A DNA stretch of 64,000 nt from Epiperipatus broadwayi (GCA_028023455.1 JAQFVV010012573.1:2166815-2230814); one strand, 5' to 3'; positions 1-12,815 are shown, counted from the stretch's first letter. Numbers and translations: made by a program. The notes: generated by a model from the sequence alone, not told the origin.

Positions 1-450
1 ACTAATTATGGACACAACCCTAAGAGTATTGAAAATATATTTTTTAATTTTAAACCATCTGATTCAAATATTATAGTAATATCAGATTTAGGAATAATAA
101 AAAGTGGATAAAACTTTTATACTTCCCTAAAATTTATCATAGATTACAAAAAAATAAAAATTATATAGATAAAAGCATTAACATAGGATGGTCAAATAGT
201 AAACATCTTAACAAATTAATAGGTAATTATAAAATAAGAGATAACATGAGGTATAAAAAGGTTAATTATATATAAAATTACTTGTGGAAGTTGCTGCATT
301 ATTTATTATGGACATATAAGGTTACAATTAGTTAAAAGAGCAAAATAACATAATAATGCTATTAATAAAAGAGATGTTAAATCTGCCTTATATACTCATT
401 ATTTAAAATACAGACATAAAATAGATTGTGTCAAAATATAAATCCTTTAA
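1..450 (+). pseudogene. Decayed Penelope-like element: linker plus GIY-YIG endonuclease remnant
   Basis: Translating about 181-420 gives, with a frameshift near 262, a linker like 'NIGWSNSKHLNKLIGNYK' followed by 'IYKITCGSCCIIYYGH', then a stop, then 'SALYTHYLKYRHKIDC'. This is the order seen in Penelope-like retroelement C-termini: a short linker, the GIY half ('YKI-C'), a Cys pair, the YIG half ('YYG'), a basic stretch, and a downstream His-rich segment. Such domains nick target DNA for retrotransposition. Several stops and at least one frameshift mean it is dead. The reverse transcriptase would lie upstream of base 1 and is outside the window. It belongs to a different lineage from the better preserved PLE fragment at 62870-63451, since the two share little beyond the motif. 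The family call is fairly firm; the exact ends are uncertain. Confidence 0.65.
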
Positions 451-510
451 AGTATATTAAATAAATTAATAAAAAAGGGAATATATAAAACCAATTATAT
501 TAATTATAAT

Positions 511-1163
511 AGAAAATTAGTGATCAGGCTAATGCACATGCGCTTTACAGATTTTAAACCATAAATGAATACTCTCATTCTCAGACACAAGATAAAGTCT
601 TTATGGAAAAATAGAATAAATCCATCTATCTTTTCAACCCAAACATTTAAGTATGGGCTAATCTTAAGGTTTGGAAATGAGAGAGTGAATATATTAAGCA
701 GTCACTTTAAATTACTTTATTATGCTTGAATGAGTGATGCTTGCAAAATTATTTAAAATTTACTATACATCATGTCTGAGAATGAGGATATTCATTTATA
801 GTTCAAAATCTGTAAAGCGCGTGTGCATTAGCCTGATTGCTAATTTACTATTACAATTTATTAACATAGCACTGTATATGTTTAACTTCAACTAAGAATG
901 ATATAGTAAATTTTAAATAATTTTGCAAGTGTCATTCATTCAAGCACAATAAAGTAATTTAAAGTGACTGCATAATATCTTCACGCTCTCATGTCCAAAC
1001 ACTTAAGATTGGACCATACTTAAATGTTTGGGTTGAAAAGATAGATGGATTCATTCTATCTTTTCATAAAGACTTCATCTTGTGATCTGAGAATGAGAGT
1101 ATTCATTTATGATTTAAAATCTGTAAAGCACATGTGCATTAGCCTGATCACTAATTTACTATT
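511..1163. mobile_element. Foldback/MITE-like element IR-1 (~650 bp)
   Basis: The left arm (511-767) reads as the reverse complement of the right arm (902-1163), about 90% identical by eye. The outer ends begin with 'AAATTAGTGATCAGGCTAAT' or a close variant. Between the arms, 771-870 is an extra copy of the right end in the same orientation as that end, and the similarity between it and the right end continues past the arm into 'TTACAATTTATTAAC'. There is no coding capacity. The structure suits a non-autonomous foldback or MITE, or a palindrome made by template switching. I could not identify a clear target-site duplication. Confidence 0.8.
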
Positions 1164-1418
1164 ACAATTTATTAACTTAGCATTATATAAATAAATACCT
1201 TATTATATATTAATTATAATAAAAATAATTATATGAACATAAATAAAACATCAATTAATTTGACTAATTGGCTAATGATAAATGAATGGAAGTTTATGTA
1301 ATATACATTTACACAGGTTTTCTTTTTTTTATGTCTTAAAAATATTGTATGGTTTTAATAGGTTATAGTTAATTTTATATAAAAAAGATAGATGTCACTA
1401 TGTATGCAATGAAAAAAT

Positions 1419-1514
1419 ATGAGTGATTTAGTCTGCATGTTATGTAAGAAAGGCATAGAAAATATTAGGCATCTGTTAATTGAATGTAAATGCCTGCAAG
1501 CAGAAAGGGTATGA
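1419..1514 (+). pseudogene. LINE reverse-transcriptase C-terminal zinc-knuckle remnant
   Basis: A short frame reads 'MSDLVCMLCKKG', then 'IENIRHLLIECKCLQAERV', then a stop. The C-x2-C ... H-x4-C spacing with 'HLLIEC' is the signature of the zinc-binding region at the C-terminus of many non-LTR retrotransposon ORF2 proteins, just after the RT and connection region. Downstream sequence to about 1760 is G-rich for this window and contains Trp/Lys-rich but stop-interrupted frames, so the 3' part of the element probably extends there. No RT core motif (such as YADD) is visible upstream; the copy is 5'-truncated and dead. The clade cannot be assigned by eye. Confidence 0.5.
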
Positions 1515-2033
1515 ATAATGAAATTATGAAAGAATAAATATAAACAAAGTGATATACAGAAAGTGAATTCTTGGTTTTTATGCTGAGCTTGGAAAAAGTT
1601 AATGGAGATTTAGATATAAAGGCCATGGAGTTGACAAAGATTATATTGTGGAAATGGGATGAAGCAGAATAGAGAAAAATATGGAAAAAACTTAGGGTGG
1701 GAATGGAAAGGGAAGCTAAGGTGGATAATTAGGCTTCTCTGGGCATAGTGGCTGAAAGATTTCTGATTCCAAAAAAAGAGAAGTTACAGTGTATTGCATT
1801 GCATCGTAACTGTGAATTAGTTAAAGCACATTGAAAAGTCTCAAAATTAATATTTATCAAAAAGAACATTTTTGTTTATGATTATTATATATCTTATTGC
1901 TGTTATATAAAGGTATTTTATATTATATTTTATCATTGATTTATTTAAATATATGTAAAAGCAGCATAATGGATTAATCTTTTTTCCATTTTTGATCATA
2001 TATAAATATAAAATTTCCAGCACTTTTAATATT

Positions 2034-2775
2034 ATATAATACATGGAGATTAATACTCCAATAGTAGTCTATTAGGTAAATGAAATACTTTCACTCTGAA
2101 GTACAAGATAAAACTTTTTTTAAAAAAAAAGATTGGTTTATCTTCTCTATTTACCTCAAATTTAGAGATCAATCTTAAGCACATTGGAGAGAAAGCATGG
2201 AGATTTTAAATCAATCATATTACTTTATTAAAGTTATATTTCAAATTGCTTTGTATTATTTTAATTGATATTCACAAACTTTTTCAATTTTCACTTTGTC
2301 AATATCAAATCAAATAAGGAAATATGTAAATATAAAACTTCCCAACAGTTTTAATATTATATAATACTGCAACACTGGTCTATTAAGTAAATAAAATACT
2401 GTCCTTCAAAGAAGAAGATAAAACTTTTTAAAAGAAAAAGTCAGCCTCTCTATATAAATTGAGGTAAAGAGAAAAGATAAGACAATCTTTTCTTTAACAA
2501 GTTTTATCTTGTGTTTCGGATTCAGTATTTCATTAATTTAATAGGCCAATGTTGGAATACTAATCTCAAGGTTATTATAATATATTAAAACTGCTGAGAA
2601 ATTTTATTTACATATTTCGTTATTTGGTATTGACAAGCTGTAAATTGAAAAATTTCAAGAATGTCAATTAAAATAATATAAAGCAATTTGAAATATAACT
2701 TTACAAATTTTAGTATTTTATTTACTTAATAGACTAATGTTGGAGTATTACTCCCAATGTATTATATATATTATT
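2034..2775. mobile_element. Compound foldback element IR-2 (~740 bp)
   Basis: The outer termini are inverted copies: 2034-2088 ('TATAATACATGGAGATTAAT' onward) matches the reverse complement of about 2715-2770. A further related terminal-like segment appears at about 2338-2400 (plus orientation) and again at about 2515-2600 (minus orientation), so the terminal sequence occurs four times, two per orientation, around a centre near 2460. The left half carries about 140 bp (2089-2226) that is missing from the right half. There are no ORFs. The right end abuts the 3' end of a minus-strand LINE remnant. Confidence 0.7.
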
Positions 2776-2825
2776 ACTTTCAATCATTTTTATTCCATTG
2801 AGAAATAAAGATCTTTTTGAATTTA

Positions 2826-2990
2826 CTATAGTTTTTCTAATCTATAGTTTTTCTTTTCTACATCATCTCTGCTTAGTTTTTTTATTTTATTTATTGAAGG
2901 TGGTGTTTTTACAATAATTTGAAAGTTTATGATTTTATTTACCCATTTATAGTTATCTCTTCTAATAACATGTTCGCACCATCTCATAGT
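2826..2990 (-). pseudogene. LINE ORF2 extreme C-terminus remnant
   Basis: On the minus strand from 2987, translation gives 'MRWCEHVIRRDNYKWVNKI', then 'KTPPSINKIKKLSRDDVEK', ending at a stop near 2826. This follows the C-terminal pattern of many animal non-LTR retrotransposons: 'LRWxGHVxRR...WV' followed by the (here degraded) 'GRPKKxW...DM' tail. The 5' continuation (3000-3170) has only weak, broken similarity. The sequence is AT-shifted and stop-interrupted, so this is an old copy. Together with the fragment at 1419-1514 it shows that at least two LINE insertions decayed in the first 3 kb. Confidence 0.6.
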
Positions 2991-3237
2991 AGTCTGTTAA
3001 TTGTTTTTCAATGACATAGTAAATATTTTTATTTATTTTTTTATCCATGCATTTAATTAACTCTGGATTTTTTTTATTGTAAGTTCCAATATAAATTTCT
3101 TCATAGCTTGATATATAGTTTGTCGTAACACATTTATTTAAAATCTATTTTCAAGTACATTAAGAATGTTTTTAAATATAAAGTCTTTTTTTTTTTTACA
3201 AAAATAATCAATCCAATTTTACCAATTTTGTTTTTTT

Positions 3238-3268
3238 ATATATGTGTGCGCGGGCGCACATATATGTG
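3238..3268. other. Perfect-type hairpin with alternating purine-pyrimidine stem
   Basis: About 13 bp of self-complementary sequence around a GG loop at 3252-3253 (left half ends 'GTGTGCGC', right half 'GCGCACATATATG'). The stem is alternating purine-pyrimidine and includes CG steps, so it could extrude as a cruciform or flip to Z-form. It is isolated GC in an AT-rich background. Confidence 0.6.
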
Positions 3269-3299
3269 GAAAAAAAAAGAGTATAAAAATAGATTTTAA

Positions 3300-4685
3300 A
3301 TATCTATTTAGATTGACTGTGATATATCTATAGAAAGAAAAATTGTAAACCTGTTTCATTTATTTGGCTTAGATTCGAATACTATAATTATACGTGGAAG
3401 ATAGATACCATTAAATTTTTATATAATCCAATATTTTTGCTATATATTTTTAAGAAGTTCAAATGTGGAATTGAATATTTTAAATCGTTTGTTTATTTTG
3501 TTCTATTTTTATTTTATTTAACAATTTAAACTAATGAAAAGATAAGAATAGTTATTAAAAATATTGCCGAATTATTTAGAAAAAACACATCACTGATTAT
3601 ATGGACAGATTGGGTCAACAAAATTATAGTATCATTATTTATATATGATTTATATATTGTATATATTTAGAGCATTATTTGGTCATTTTCTCCAACTGCC
3701 ATTTTTGTTTTCTAAACAAACTTGATTTTTTTGTAAATAGTCAATTCACAAACAATTGTAGTCACCATCCATTTATTAGTTGGACAATAAGCATCAGGCA
3801 TCCAGTTATTGATCAGTAAATAAATATCCAGCTATTTTATGCTTTGCTACTTATTCAAGTACTGGTCAATAAATAAGTACACAACTATTCTAAAAGTAAA
3901 AGCTCCATTTGTTCTGTTCTCAATAAATAAGTAATATTATATTGACAATAAAATAAACGTGATTATAATAAAATGCAATTTTTACCGCAATTAAAGAAAG
4001 TGTTGCTAATTTTACGATTTCCTTTACTATTATTTTTTAAATAATTGTACTTTTTAATTTTTAGTTAGCTAAATCAACTGTCATCTAATATTTCACTTAA
4101 CTACTTTAGTCACTATAACAACTTCTCTAATGACTTTATAATCATTAATTTCTCATTATAATGTAAATAATTAAATCTACATGCTTGCACACACATATAA
4201 TAAACCAAAAAAAGGAATCACAGAAGAAAACAAAATATATGAAATCATCGAAGAAAACACAAGTAAAAGAATTAATTTTTGTCCAATCAAATCAAAAATT
4301 AAATAATGATTGAAGTCACTATATACAAGACATTCTTTTTTTAATTAATGAAATTCTACTGGAATAGGAAATAAAACAGTAATGACATTTTAAGGCTATA
4401 ATACTATTATAATAAACAAAGCAATAATTTCGGTTTCAAACTCCCCCCCCCCCCAAGCGGGAAAAAAGAACCACAAACAAGATTGTAATATTGACACATC
4501 ACAACATCAAGACAATATTTTTCACTGAATAAAAATCAATAATATGTTGATCCAGCATAAAGAAGCAGTCTTTTTAGAAATTCAAAAAAAATGTAGGGTG
4601 TCGATTTTGAATTACAAGAACCACCCAAACTATGCTGAAACATCCAACCGATAAATGACATCGCTCAAAATGGCCATTTTCGTAG
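3300..4685. other. AT-rich stretch without recognisable gene
   Basis: No frame of useful length and no clear repeat. There is a 13-base C run at about 4443-4455, and at about 3370 a 'TTAGATTCGAATACT' segment vaguely like a tRNA T-arm but without a partner A box. Confidence 0.6.
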
Positions 4686-4689
4686 GAAA

Positions 4690-4860
4690 AAAAAACAAAA
4701 ATCGGAATTTTCATATTAGTCAATCACGTGACTAAAATGGTAAAACATAAAAATCTTAATTTTCATTAAAAAAATCACGTGATTAAAATATTAAAACACA
4801 AAAATAGCAATTTTAATTTTAAAAAAAATCACGTGATTAAAATATTAAAACACAAAATCG
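4690..4860. repeat. Tandem ~52-bp repeat, each unit with a CACGTG palindrome
   Basis: Three units are clear, with CACGTG at 4725, 4776 and 4830 (spacings 51 and 54). Each is embedded in 'AATCACGTGA(C/T)TAAAAT' and followed by 'TAAAACA(T/C)AAAAATNNNAATTTT'. A partial unit without the hexamer precedes them. CACGTG is the canonical E-box bound by bHLH factors, but the array could simply be a minisatellite. Confidence 0.75.
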
Positions 4861-4869
4861 TATATGCCA

Positions 4870-7800
4870 AAAGATTATAACTTATAAAATCTGAATGCTA
4901 AAAATGGTAAAAAATAATGATGAAAAGATTTAGCGCATACTAAATCAGCACCAAATGTAGTTTATATGTGGAATATGTAAGACTATACATAGAGACGAGT
5001 AATTGAAACAACAGAACTAAAACAGATGAGCATGCTAACAAAGTCAAAATTATTCTTCATCTTCAGTAACTTGCTTTTTATATTATAGCTATTAGCTATC
5101 AAATATATTTCTCTAATATAAAAATATTATCTAGATGTGATAATCATTATCAGATACTATTTAGAAAAGTCATAGAATTTTTTATTTGAACTGCATTAAT
5201 GAATATAGTAGCCAAATTAATGTTTACATAAAAGAATTTCATTATGCAGGTAAATAAAAACCAACAACCAAATTTAAATCCAACTCATTAATCCTTTTAA
5301 CTTCATGATTCTTACTCCTTGTTTAATTTTTGGTTTTGACTGGACAAAAATACATATTTTTTAATTGTTCTATAATTTTACATATTTTGTTTTTTAAGAT
5401 TTTTTGATTTTAATTGATCTTTTGGTTTTACTTATACAATAGTTGTCTAGGTCTTTGTAAAAACCAATATATATATATAGGTAAAATGGTAGTACTCTTT
5501 TAATATTTTACATAAATAATTCTGAGAAATAAAATAGATTGTGCTTCTCTCGCCTATCAATTTCAATTGCTTCACCATTTAAATATAAATAATCATAGTT
5601 TAACCAGATAATTGAAAACTTTTATTCTAAAATTAATAATAGGCTGACACATAGTTCCTAATGATTCTTGAATAGTTAGCTAGATTAGCCAGAGGAAGCT
5701 TTACATTTTTTGTAATTCTAAACCTGTTTGAGATCTACATTCGAATACCATGCCATGATCCTGGCAGATGGTTTTGCATCAATATCTACTAGTTGACCCG
5801 TAACAAATTTTCTATAATACTAATAGTAGTAGAAGCATTCATCACTTAAAATTTTTTTTATCATTTTTTCATTGAAATGACAAGATTTGTGTTATGCAAT
5901 CTTGATGCTGTAAAAGCAAGAGTAAATATAAGAACTTTTGTCTATCATTTTATGATCTACATCCATAAATATAAAATATATGTGCCATACATTTTATTTT
6001 CCCCAACTCTGACATAATTAATACCCTGAAATACCATAAAATTGTATAAGTTTCTACTAAGTAAATTGTACAATTAATTCTATAATGAATATTGAATGAT
6101 TAACTGGTTTATCTACAGGCCAGATATTGATAACTCTGAGGTTGTATGGAAAATATTTAGCTAACCAGGAAGCTTCTATCTTAACTTGAGCCATAAAACA
6201 TGAACTTTGCAAAACTTTAAATAATGGTTAATGTGTTCTTTAAAAATGAATCATAAATGTAGACAAATAATAACACCTAGATTATATATAAAATAATAAT
6301 ACTTAATCTATGTAATTTTATCGATTAATATTTTTGATAAGCGTATTGTTAAAGGTTATTAAAGATAATAGTTCAGCTGGATTTATTGATAGCATATTAT
6401 TTTGTTTGTTTAATAATAGAAATTGTTTTTTTAATTGAGTACAGGTGTACAGATATAATCTTTTTTAAGATGAAATTTGTATTCGTTTTTCTGTCTCCCC
6501 ATTTCAGCTGAGATAAAATTGTATTCTATAATCTTGATTTTTAATGGAAAACTTAGAATAAATTCTAAAAGAATAATATATCTTAAAACATTGCGTCTTC
6601 AATCTGTTTAAATAATGTTGAGATGTTATTTTAAAATAAAATTACCAATATTTTTCATTTTTATATTGACAAAATGTATAATAATAAAATTAATTTTATG
6701 TATTATTACAAAAAATATATATCTTATGATATATAGTTATAATGAAGGATTTATGATCCAGAAATATAATTTCTTTCCACGATTATGACTTGGGTTTTTA
6801 ATCTTAACGGAGTGAAATTATTTTCAGAGGCTTAGGATATTTTTTTAGGTATTTGTACCATAGCTTGCCTAGCCAACCATCCAACATTAATCAGTAAACA
6901 GGTACCTATCTATCGTTAGCTAAAGAATACAATAAAAATGAAAAATGCTCTACTCCATCACTTTTTGTAATTGGAAAGTCTGATAAATACTGTTTGTGTT
7001 TCTTTGCTCTTTTATGAGAGCGTTTAGAGAGTGGGATATTTATAAAACAGGCTATTATATCATTATATTAGTATACCCAATGCATGCCTCAGGTTCTGAA
7101 TTTACTCTGATGAAAGCCTTTGCAGTTAGAAAATAGTTGAATGATCTTTATATATGCTATCTTTTAATATATGATGTTGGCATCTAAAGTTTACATGATT
7201 TGCTCCTTTCTGAATTTGTTTATCCCTTTATCATAAACTTAAAATCTTTACTCACTTAGATTAGTATAGAATTTGACATCACAACTTTTTTCACTTTTAA
7301 TCATCTTGCTATACAAATTGTAACAATGAGTAGTGTGTATATGCATGAGATTTCCCTTCTTTAATTGTATGCACAATACTTCTTACACTAATCTTTTCTT
7401 TTCATGCATTTGTATATGAAAATTACCTACCATAATTGAGATTTTACATAAAACAGTATAATCAATAATGAGATCACCACAAACTGTATTTGTTTTGAGA
7501 CTTTTACTTAGCAAATATTTGCATATTTAGTCCCTTCTACATTTTAGCCCTATTCCCCCTTCCTCTATAAATATAAAAGGACCAAGAAAAGATTTTTAAA
7601 ATGGTTTGCATCACAAAATTTGATTTGTTTGCTTGAATTTATAGAGTTCTTATTTAAGAGTAGAATTAAAATATTTATAATAGTAATCAATTAAAGTTAG
7701 AACTTAGTGGTGGTAATAAAATTAATATTTTTTTTAAAAATAAAGCTTCTGGAAATGTATAAACCTTGTTTGACCTGGAAACTTTAGAACCTAAAAATAG

Positions 7801-10800
7801 TTGCTTGTAGTTAAGCAATTGTCAAATTTCTAAGAATAATATAGTAAAATTTGTCTTTTAATGAAAATAATTTTAATTAACCTAGTATATGGCTAGTTAT
7901 ATATTTATTTGAAAAAGTGCTCATCGTATTAAAAATGACATCATAATAAAGAGTCCATTATTGAGAATTTGATATGTAATTTTTTTATGTATCAATAAAG
8001 TGTTGAAAATATGTTTTTAAATATTTTCATAATATATTAATTCATACAACTCTAAGAGAAAAAAATAGTTTGTTTCCTGTTGGGTAATATTAATGCAAGA
8101 ATATTACAAAACCTTTTTTTTTTTTGAAGACTTTACCACATATGCTAATAAAAATAATAATTTAAGGTTCAAAATTATTGGAAATAATGATATTGACTCA
8201 GTGAATTTAGATATGTAAATTCTAACAGAATTTTTGTGCAACACTTAAATATCATGTACACTTACTTTAAACAAAATTAACACTAATAAAAAAAATATAA
8301 GCTTTTATTTAACGAAATGGTATCTTATAAATTGTTGTAATTAAGAATCATAATATAAATTAAGTGGATATTATACAAGTACTTATAGATGTGGATTGTA
8401 GAAAATTTATAGATTAATATGGTTTAGCTTGAAATGATAGTCACATTTAAAAAAATAACTCTTATACCAAATATACTGATTTGTTCACTCTACAGAAACA
8501 ATTTCTATTCTTGCTAAATTTCAATAATTATTAGATACTAAAATTTTACATTTGTTTCTGAAATTGAATCATACAATTCTTTTATGGAGTGCATTTTGAA
8601 CAAAAGTAAATCTGCTTTGAGATCACACATGCAAAAATTCTAATTCTTTGATTGAATTATTAGTGACTTTATTAAAAGTGATCACATGTTTATATAACAT
8701 TATCTACTTGATTGAATAATAAAATGAATGAGAAACTTTATAAGTATTATATGAATATAAAGACAAAGAGGTTCAATAATTAAAAGAAATACTAAAAAAT
8801 AATTGGAAAATTAAAATTTCAAAAGAAATAAGTTTCTGATATTAATTATTTTAAATAAAATATCTCAAACTTTTTAAATCATTTGATATCACTTTTATAT
8901 GAAATATTTTGGACAATATAGAAGTAAATTATCATTTTTTAATAGTGATAATGCATTTAAAAAATTATCTCTCAATATAAATTGGATGGAAATATTCAAC
9001 TGATTTAGTTAAAATAACTATCATCATGGAAAATTATTAACATCTATTATAGAAAATGTTTTTTTCACATATCTCATTAAATAAGTGATTTCTGGTTTTA
9101 AACTCATGTGATTTTCGAGAATTATTTAGCACTATAGTTTTTGTTATCAGACAAATAAAAGAAAACTGTAGTGAAACACAGAATTTGTGCCTTTTATGTT
9201 TTGATTTAGTGAGAAAGTTTGCAATAGGAAAAAAGCTGGTTGTTTTCAGAAATTTAGGCTATATGTGAAAAATATTATTATAGATAGCAAAACATTGAGG
9301 TAGTTAAAATTAAAAAAACAATAAATCTATACTTGAGTATTATTTTTGCAATTGAAATTTTTAAAATAAAATAAAAATTTCATAAAAAAGAAATTATAAT
9401 TTTACATAATTAAATGACAGAATTTTTAACATGATTTAATTAAGTAGTTGTCCAATATTAATTGGAATTAGGGTAATAAAAGTGTTCCTATATATTTTTT
9501 TTTGTTTTATAGTCAATCAAAAATTTTTGAAACTATGATTTGATAATTACTTTTGAAAAACTACCTAATGAAAAAATTTTAATTCACACTCAGTTTTATT
9601 ATTATTTGCGACAGTTCAGTCAACATAACCTTGACAAGAAAGAATATTAGTTCATCAAAACATTGCCAGCCTATAAAGAGAATTTCTGTATATATGGATG
9701 GGAATTTTGTTTTATATAAACAATATACATGGTATTTTCCAAAAATATCATTAATCTTATCTTAAAACCATGAATATCTTTGTTACAATACATATAGATA
9801 TTCAAATGAAATAAAAATAAAACAAGGCAAAATATAGACAATAGTCAAGAAGAAAAGAATCAGTAGAAGCCAAATAAGACAAATGGTCAGTGTATATAAC
9901 ATGAATCTATTATTTTGTAGCAGAATAAAAAAAGACAATGAGCAGATTATCAGTAGCATCATTTGTAATAAAACAAATCTTAGTAATGACAATAAACAAG
10001 AAGATAATAAAAATCAGAAAAAACTCAAATAATGTAAAAAATCAGCATATTTCTCATGGCCAAGTCATTTTATAATGGAATAAATAGACACAAAATAACA
10101 GATCATTAGTTAGTATCCTGCACTGAATGCCATTTACAGTGGAATGTAACAAAATTCGAATGTGCTTCAGAAATAATTATCAGTCAATTTTAACTGAATG
10201 AAAAAAAAATTGTAATATTAGCTGGATGTAAATAGATTACCACTATATAAATATGCCATTATCATTTAGGCAATGAGCTCTGTTCTATGCCATCTGGTAT
10301 AATTTAGCAAAATATAATCATATGTGATGATAATACATGTTTGTTAAAAGATGACTCTGAACAATGTTACAGAGTCAGTTTTTAATAAAACTCTTATCTC
10401 TTGGTGTGTTCCCTATAATACAATCCCACCAACTTCTATTGTTATTGACTAAAGCTAAATACCTAAATAGCAAAAGTCACTGATGAATATATATATATAA
10501 GAGTAAAATGGATGAAATACTTAATCTAAAATTTAAATAAATTCATTGCAATAAAAAAGAATGATTAATAATTTTATTAATTAATCAATGGCAATAATAA
10601 AAAATAACAGGTCCAAAATAAATATTCTACAATAAAACAAATATTCTATTATAACTGATTCTGACTTATTTATAAATATTCATAGATATTAATTTCTTAA
10701 ATAGATAAAAAATGTAATAATATTATTTAAATATAAATAGTAAATAAAATACAAATAGATAGCTTTTACATATAACGTTTTATATATATATATATGTGTG

Positions 10801-11660
10801 TGTGTGTGCATTTAGTAATATAAAAATATTTCAATTATTAATTTTAATTTCAATTATAGATTAAATTAATTTAATAATAGTTGCCTTTATGGGTTTGCAT
10901 GCAGGAATACTAATTATTGAAAAATTTAGATTTTCATTCACATTTTCTAAATATAAATTAATCAAGTCTTTTATAACAAAATAAAAATTTTGTAAAATAA
11001 TCTTTTAAAAAAATAATAATACTAAGCATCCAAATTCATTTTGATTTTCACTTGGAAATTTAAATTGGTCAGTTTTTTTTTTTATCTATCCTTCTAGCAT
11101 TATAAAAATAGTTTGCTTAACTGAAATTGACAATTTAACTGTTTACAATTTTCAATTCAAACTCCCATAATTAAATGCAGTAAACAGTGATTGTACATAT
11201 AGGTAACATTGGCAGCATATACTTCTATACAATTCAAACTATGACCATTACGGAATCCTGCTAGCAATAACATTTCATATCTCTGCAAGTTTTTGAGTTA
11301 AAACGAGTTCAAAATTTATAGCTACATGTTAATTAATGTTCAAATAAATATAAACCAGAATTAAAGTTAAATATTTTTTTAATTAATAAAAATAAAATTA
11401 TAACAGTAATACAATTATTGTTTTTTAGTCTCCCATTTTAAGCCACTCTATATTTTATTTTAATATTTAAATAAGTAAGTCTTGGATGTGTTCATTTATT
11501 AAATAATCTATTTATCTAAGACCCTTTTTATTTAATTTTAAATAATTTATTTCAAAATAAGAAATTTTTTTAATGAAGTAACATTTGTGCATATACATTC
11601 CTTTATAAACTTTAAATATAAATGTACACATTATTAAGTTTCTTCATCCATTATATCATA
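4870..11660. other. Long gene-free AT-rich region
   Basis: I see no coding frame, RNA gene or large repeat here. Frames such as the one on the minus strand at 9783-9992 are hydrophobic low-complexity by-products of AT-rich DNA. At about 5680-5760 'TAGATTAGCCAGAGG' followed some 45 bases later by 'ACATTCGAATACC' could be a very old tRNA-derived SINE head. A short (TA)n(TG)n tract lies at about 10780-10808. Confidence 0.6.
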
Positions 11661-11667
11661 GGAATGA

Positions 11668-11672
<5 letters not shown>

Positions 11673-11742
<70 letters not shown>

Positions 11743-11766
11743 TATATATATATATATATATATATA
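11673..11766. repeat. (TC)n followed by (TA)n microsatellite
   Basis: Uninterrupted TC dinucleotides run 11673-11704 and switch directly to TA dinucleotides 11705-11766, with one GAGA interruption near 11739. The array ends exactly at the left terminus of element IR-3. Confidence 0.95.
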
Positions 11767-12694
11767 TTGTAACAATATTTATAAATTAATATAAATATGT
11801 ATTTGTAATTATTAAATTAATATAAAAGATATGTATTTGTAACTATAATTTGTAACTATTTTAATATGTCACATTTGTAACCATAATAAATATTTAGATA
11901 GGGAAATTATTAATTATTAGATATATGCCTATCCAATCTGTACCATTGTAACTATATCAATTCATAATAGCATAGATAAAGAAATTATAGAATCACTGTG
12001 CAACTTGAAAATATCAGCATTAAATATTCTTGGTATTTATTTATATATTGGGGCAGTCATCTGAACAATAAAACATACTGGCCATTGTCATCTAATAAAA
12101 ATAATATTAAATATAGCAACTGAATAAAAGTACCCACTGTGACATTCCTGGAGTGCCTTATGCTTATCTCCAATACTAGGTTCTTCTAACAAAGAATCCT
12201 TCCTATTCTTCTTTCCAAATATATAAGACCATTCATGGTCATATGCACACACGGGTGCTATTCATGACAATTTATAAAAAATATATTTTATAAAACTAAT
12301 ATTATGAAGTTGGAAAGGGATGATATCACTCTTTATTCAGTTTAGCTATATTTAATATTATTTTTATTAGATGACAATGGCCAGTATGTTTTATTGTTCA
12401 GATGACTGCCCCAATATATAAATAAATACCAAGAATCTTTAATGCTGATATTTTCAAGTTGCACAGTGATTCTATAATTTCTTTATCTATGCTATTATGA
12501 ATTGATATAGTTACATGGTACAGATTGGATAGGCATATATCTAATAATTAATAATTTCCCCTATCTAAATATTTATTATGGTTACAAATGTGACATATTG
12601 AAATAGTTACAAATTATAGTTACAAATACATATCTTTTATATTAATTTAATAATTACAAATACATATTATATTAATTTATAAATATTGTTACAA
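11767..12694. mobile_element. Foldback element IR-3, full-length copy (928 bp)
   Basis: The arms 11767-12128 and 12332-12694 are inverted copies of about 362 bp, nearly identical by eye. Termini read 'TTGTAACAATATTTATAAAT'. The 203-bp interior (12129-12331) is single-copy within the element and contains no ORF. A second copy of this element, reverse-complemented and lacking almost all of one arm, lies at 17702-18285, which confirms that this is a dispersed repeat with defined ends and not a one-off palindrome. Best classed as a long-TIR MITE or foldback; the superfamily is not evident, and TA is a plausible target because the left end lies in (TA)n. Confidence 0.85.
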
Positions 12695-12695
12695 A

Positions 12696-12815
12696 TGGCG
12701 CACCAACTAGGGCTCGAAATAAGCCAAATAATGGCTTGAAATACCCCACATACATGAGAGATGGGTAGTATATAGTGATGACAGATGTATAGTTTAAAAA
12801 AAAAAAAAAAAAAAA
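12696..12815 (+). mobile_element. Possible retrotransposed insert with poly(A) tail
   Basis: A moderately GC-richer 100-bp sequence ('GGCGCACCAACTAGGGCTCG' onward) directly follows the right end of IR-3 and finishes in a run of about 20 A at 12796-12815. This could be the 3' end of a SINE or LINE copy, but no tRNA promoter boxes or coding motifs are seen. Low confidence. Confidence 0.25.

Noticed and set aside
9783-9992. Minus-strand hydrophobic 69-codon frame
   Set aside because: Leu/Ile/Phe-rich product of AT-rich DNA, no start context, no homologous motif.
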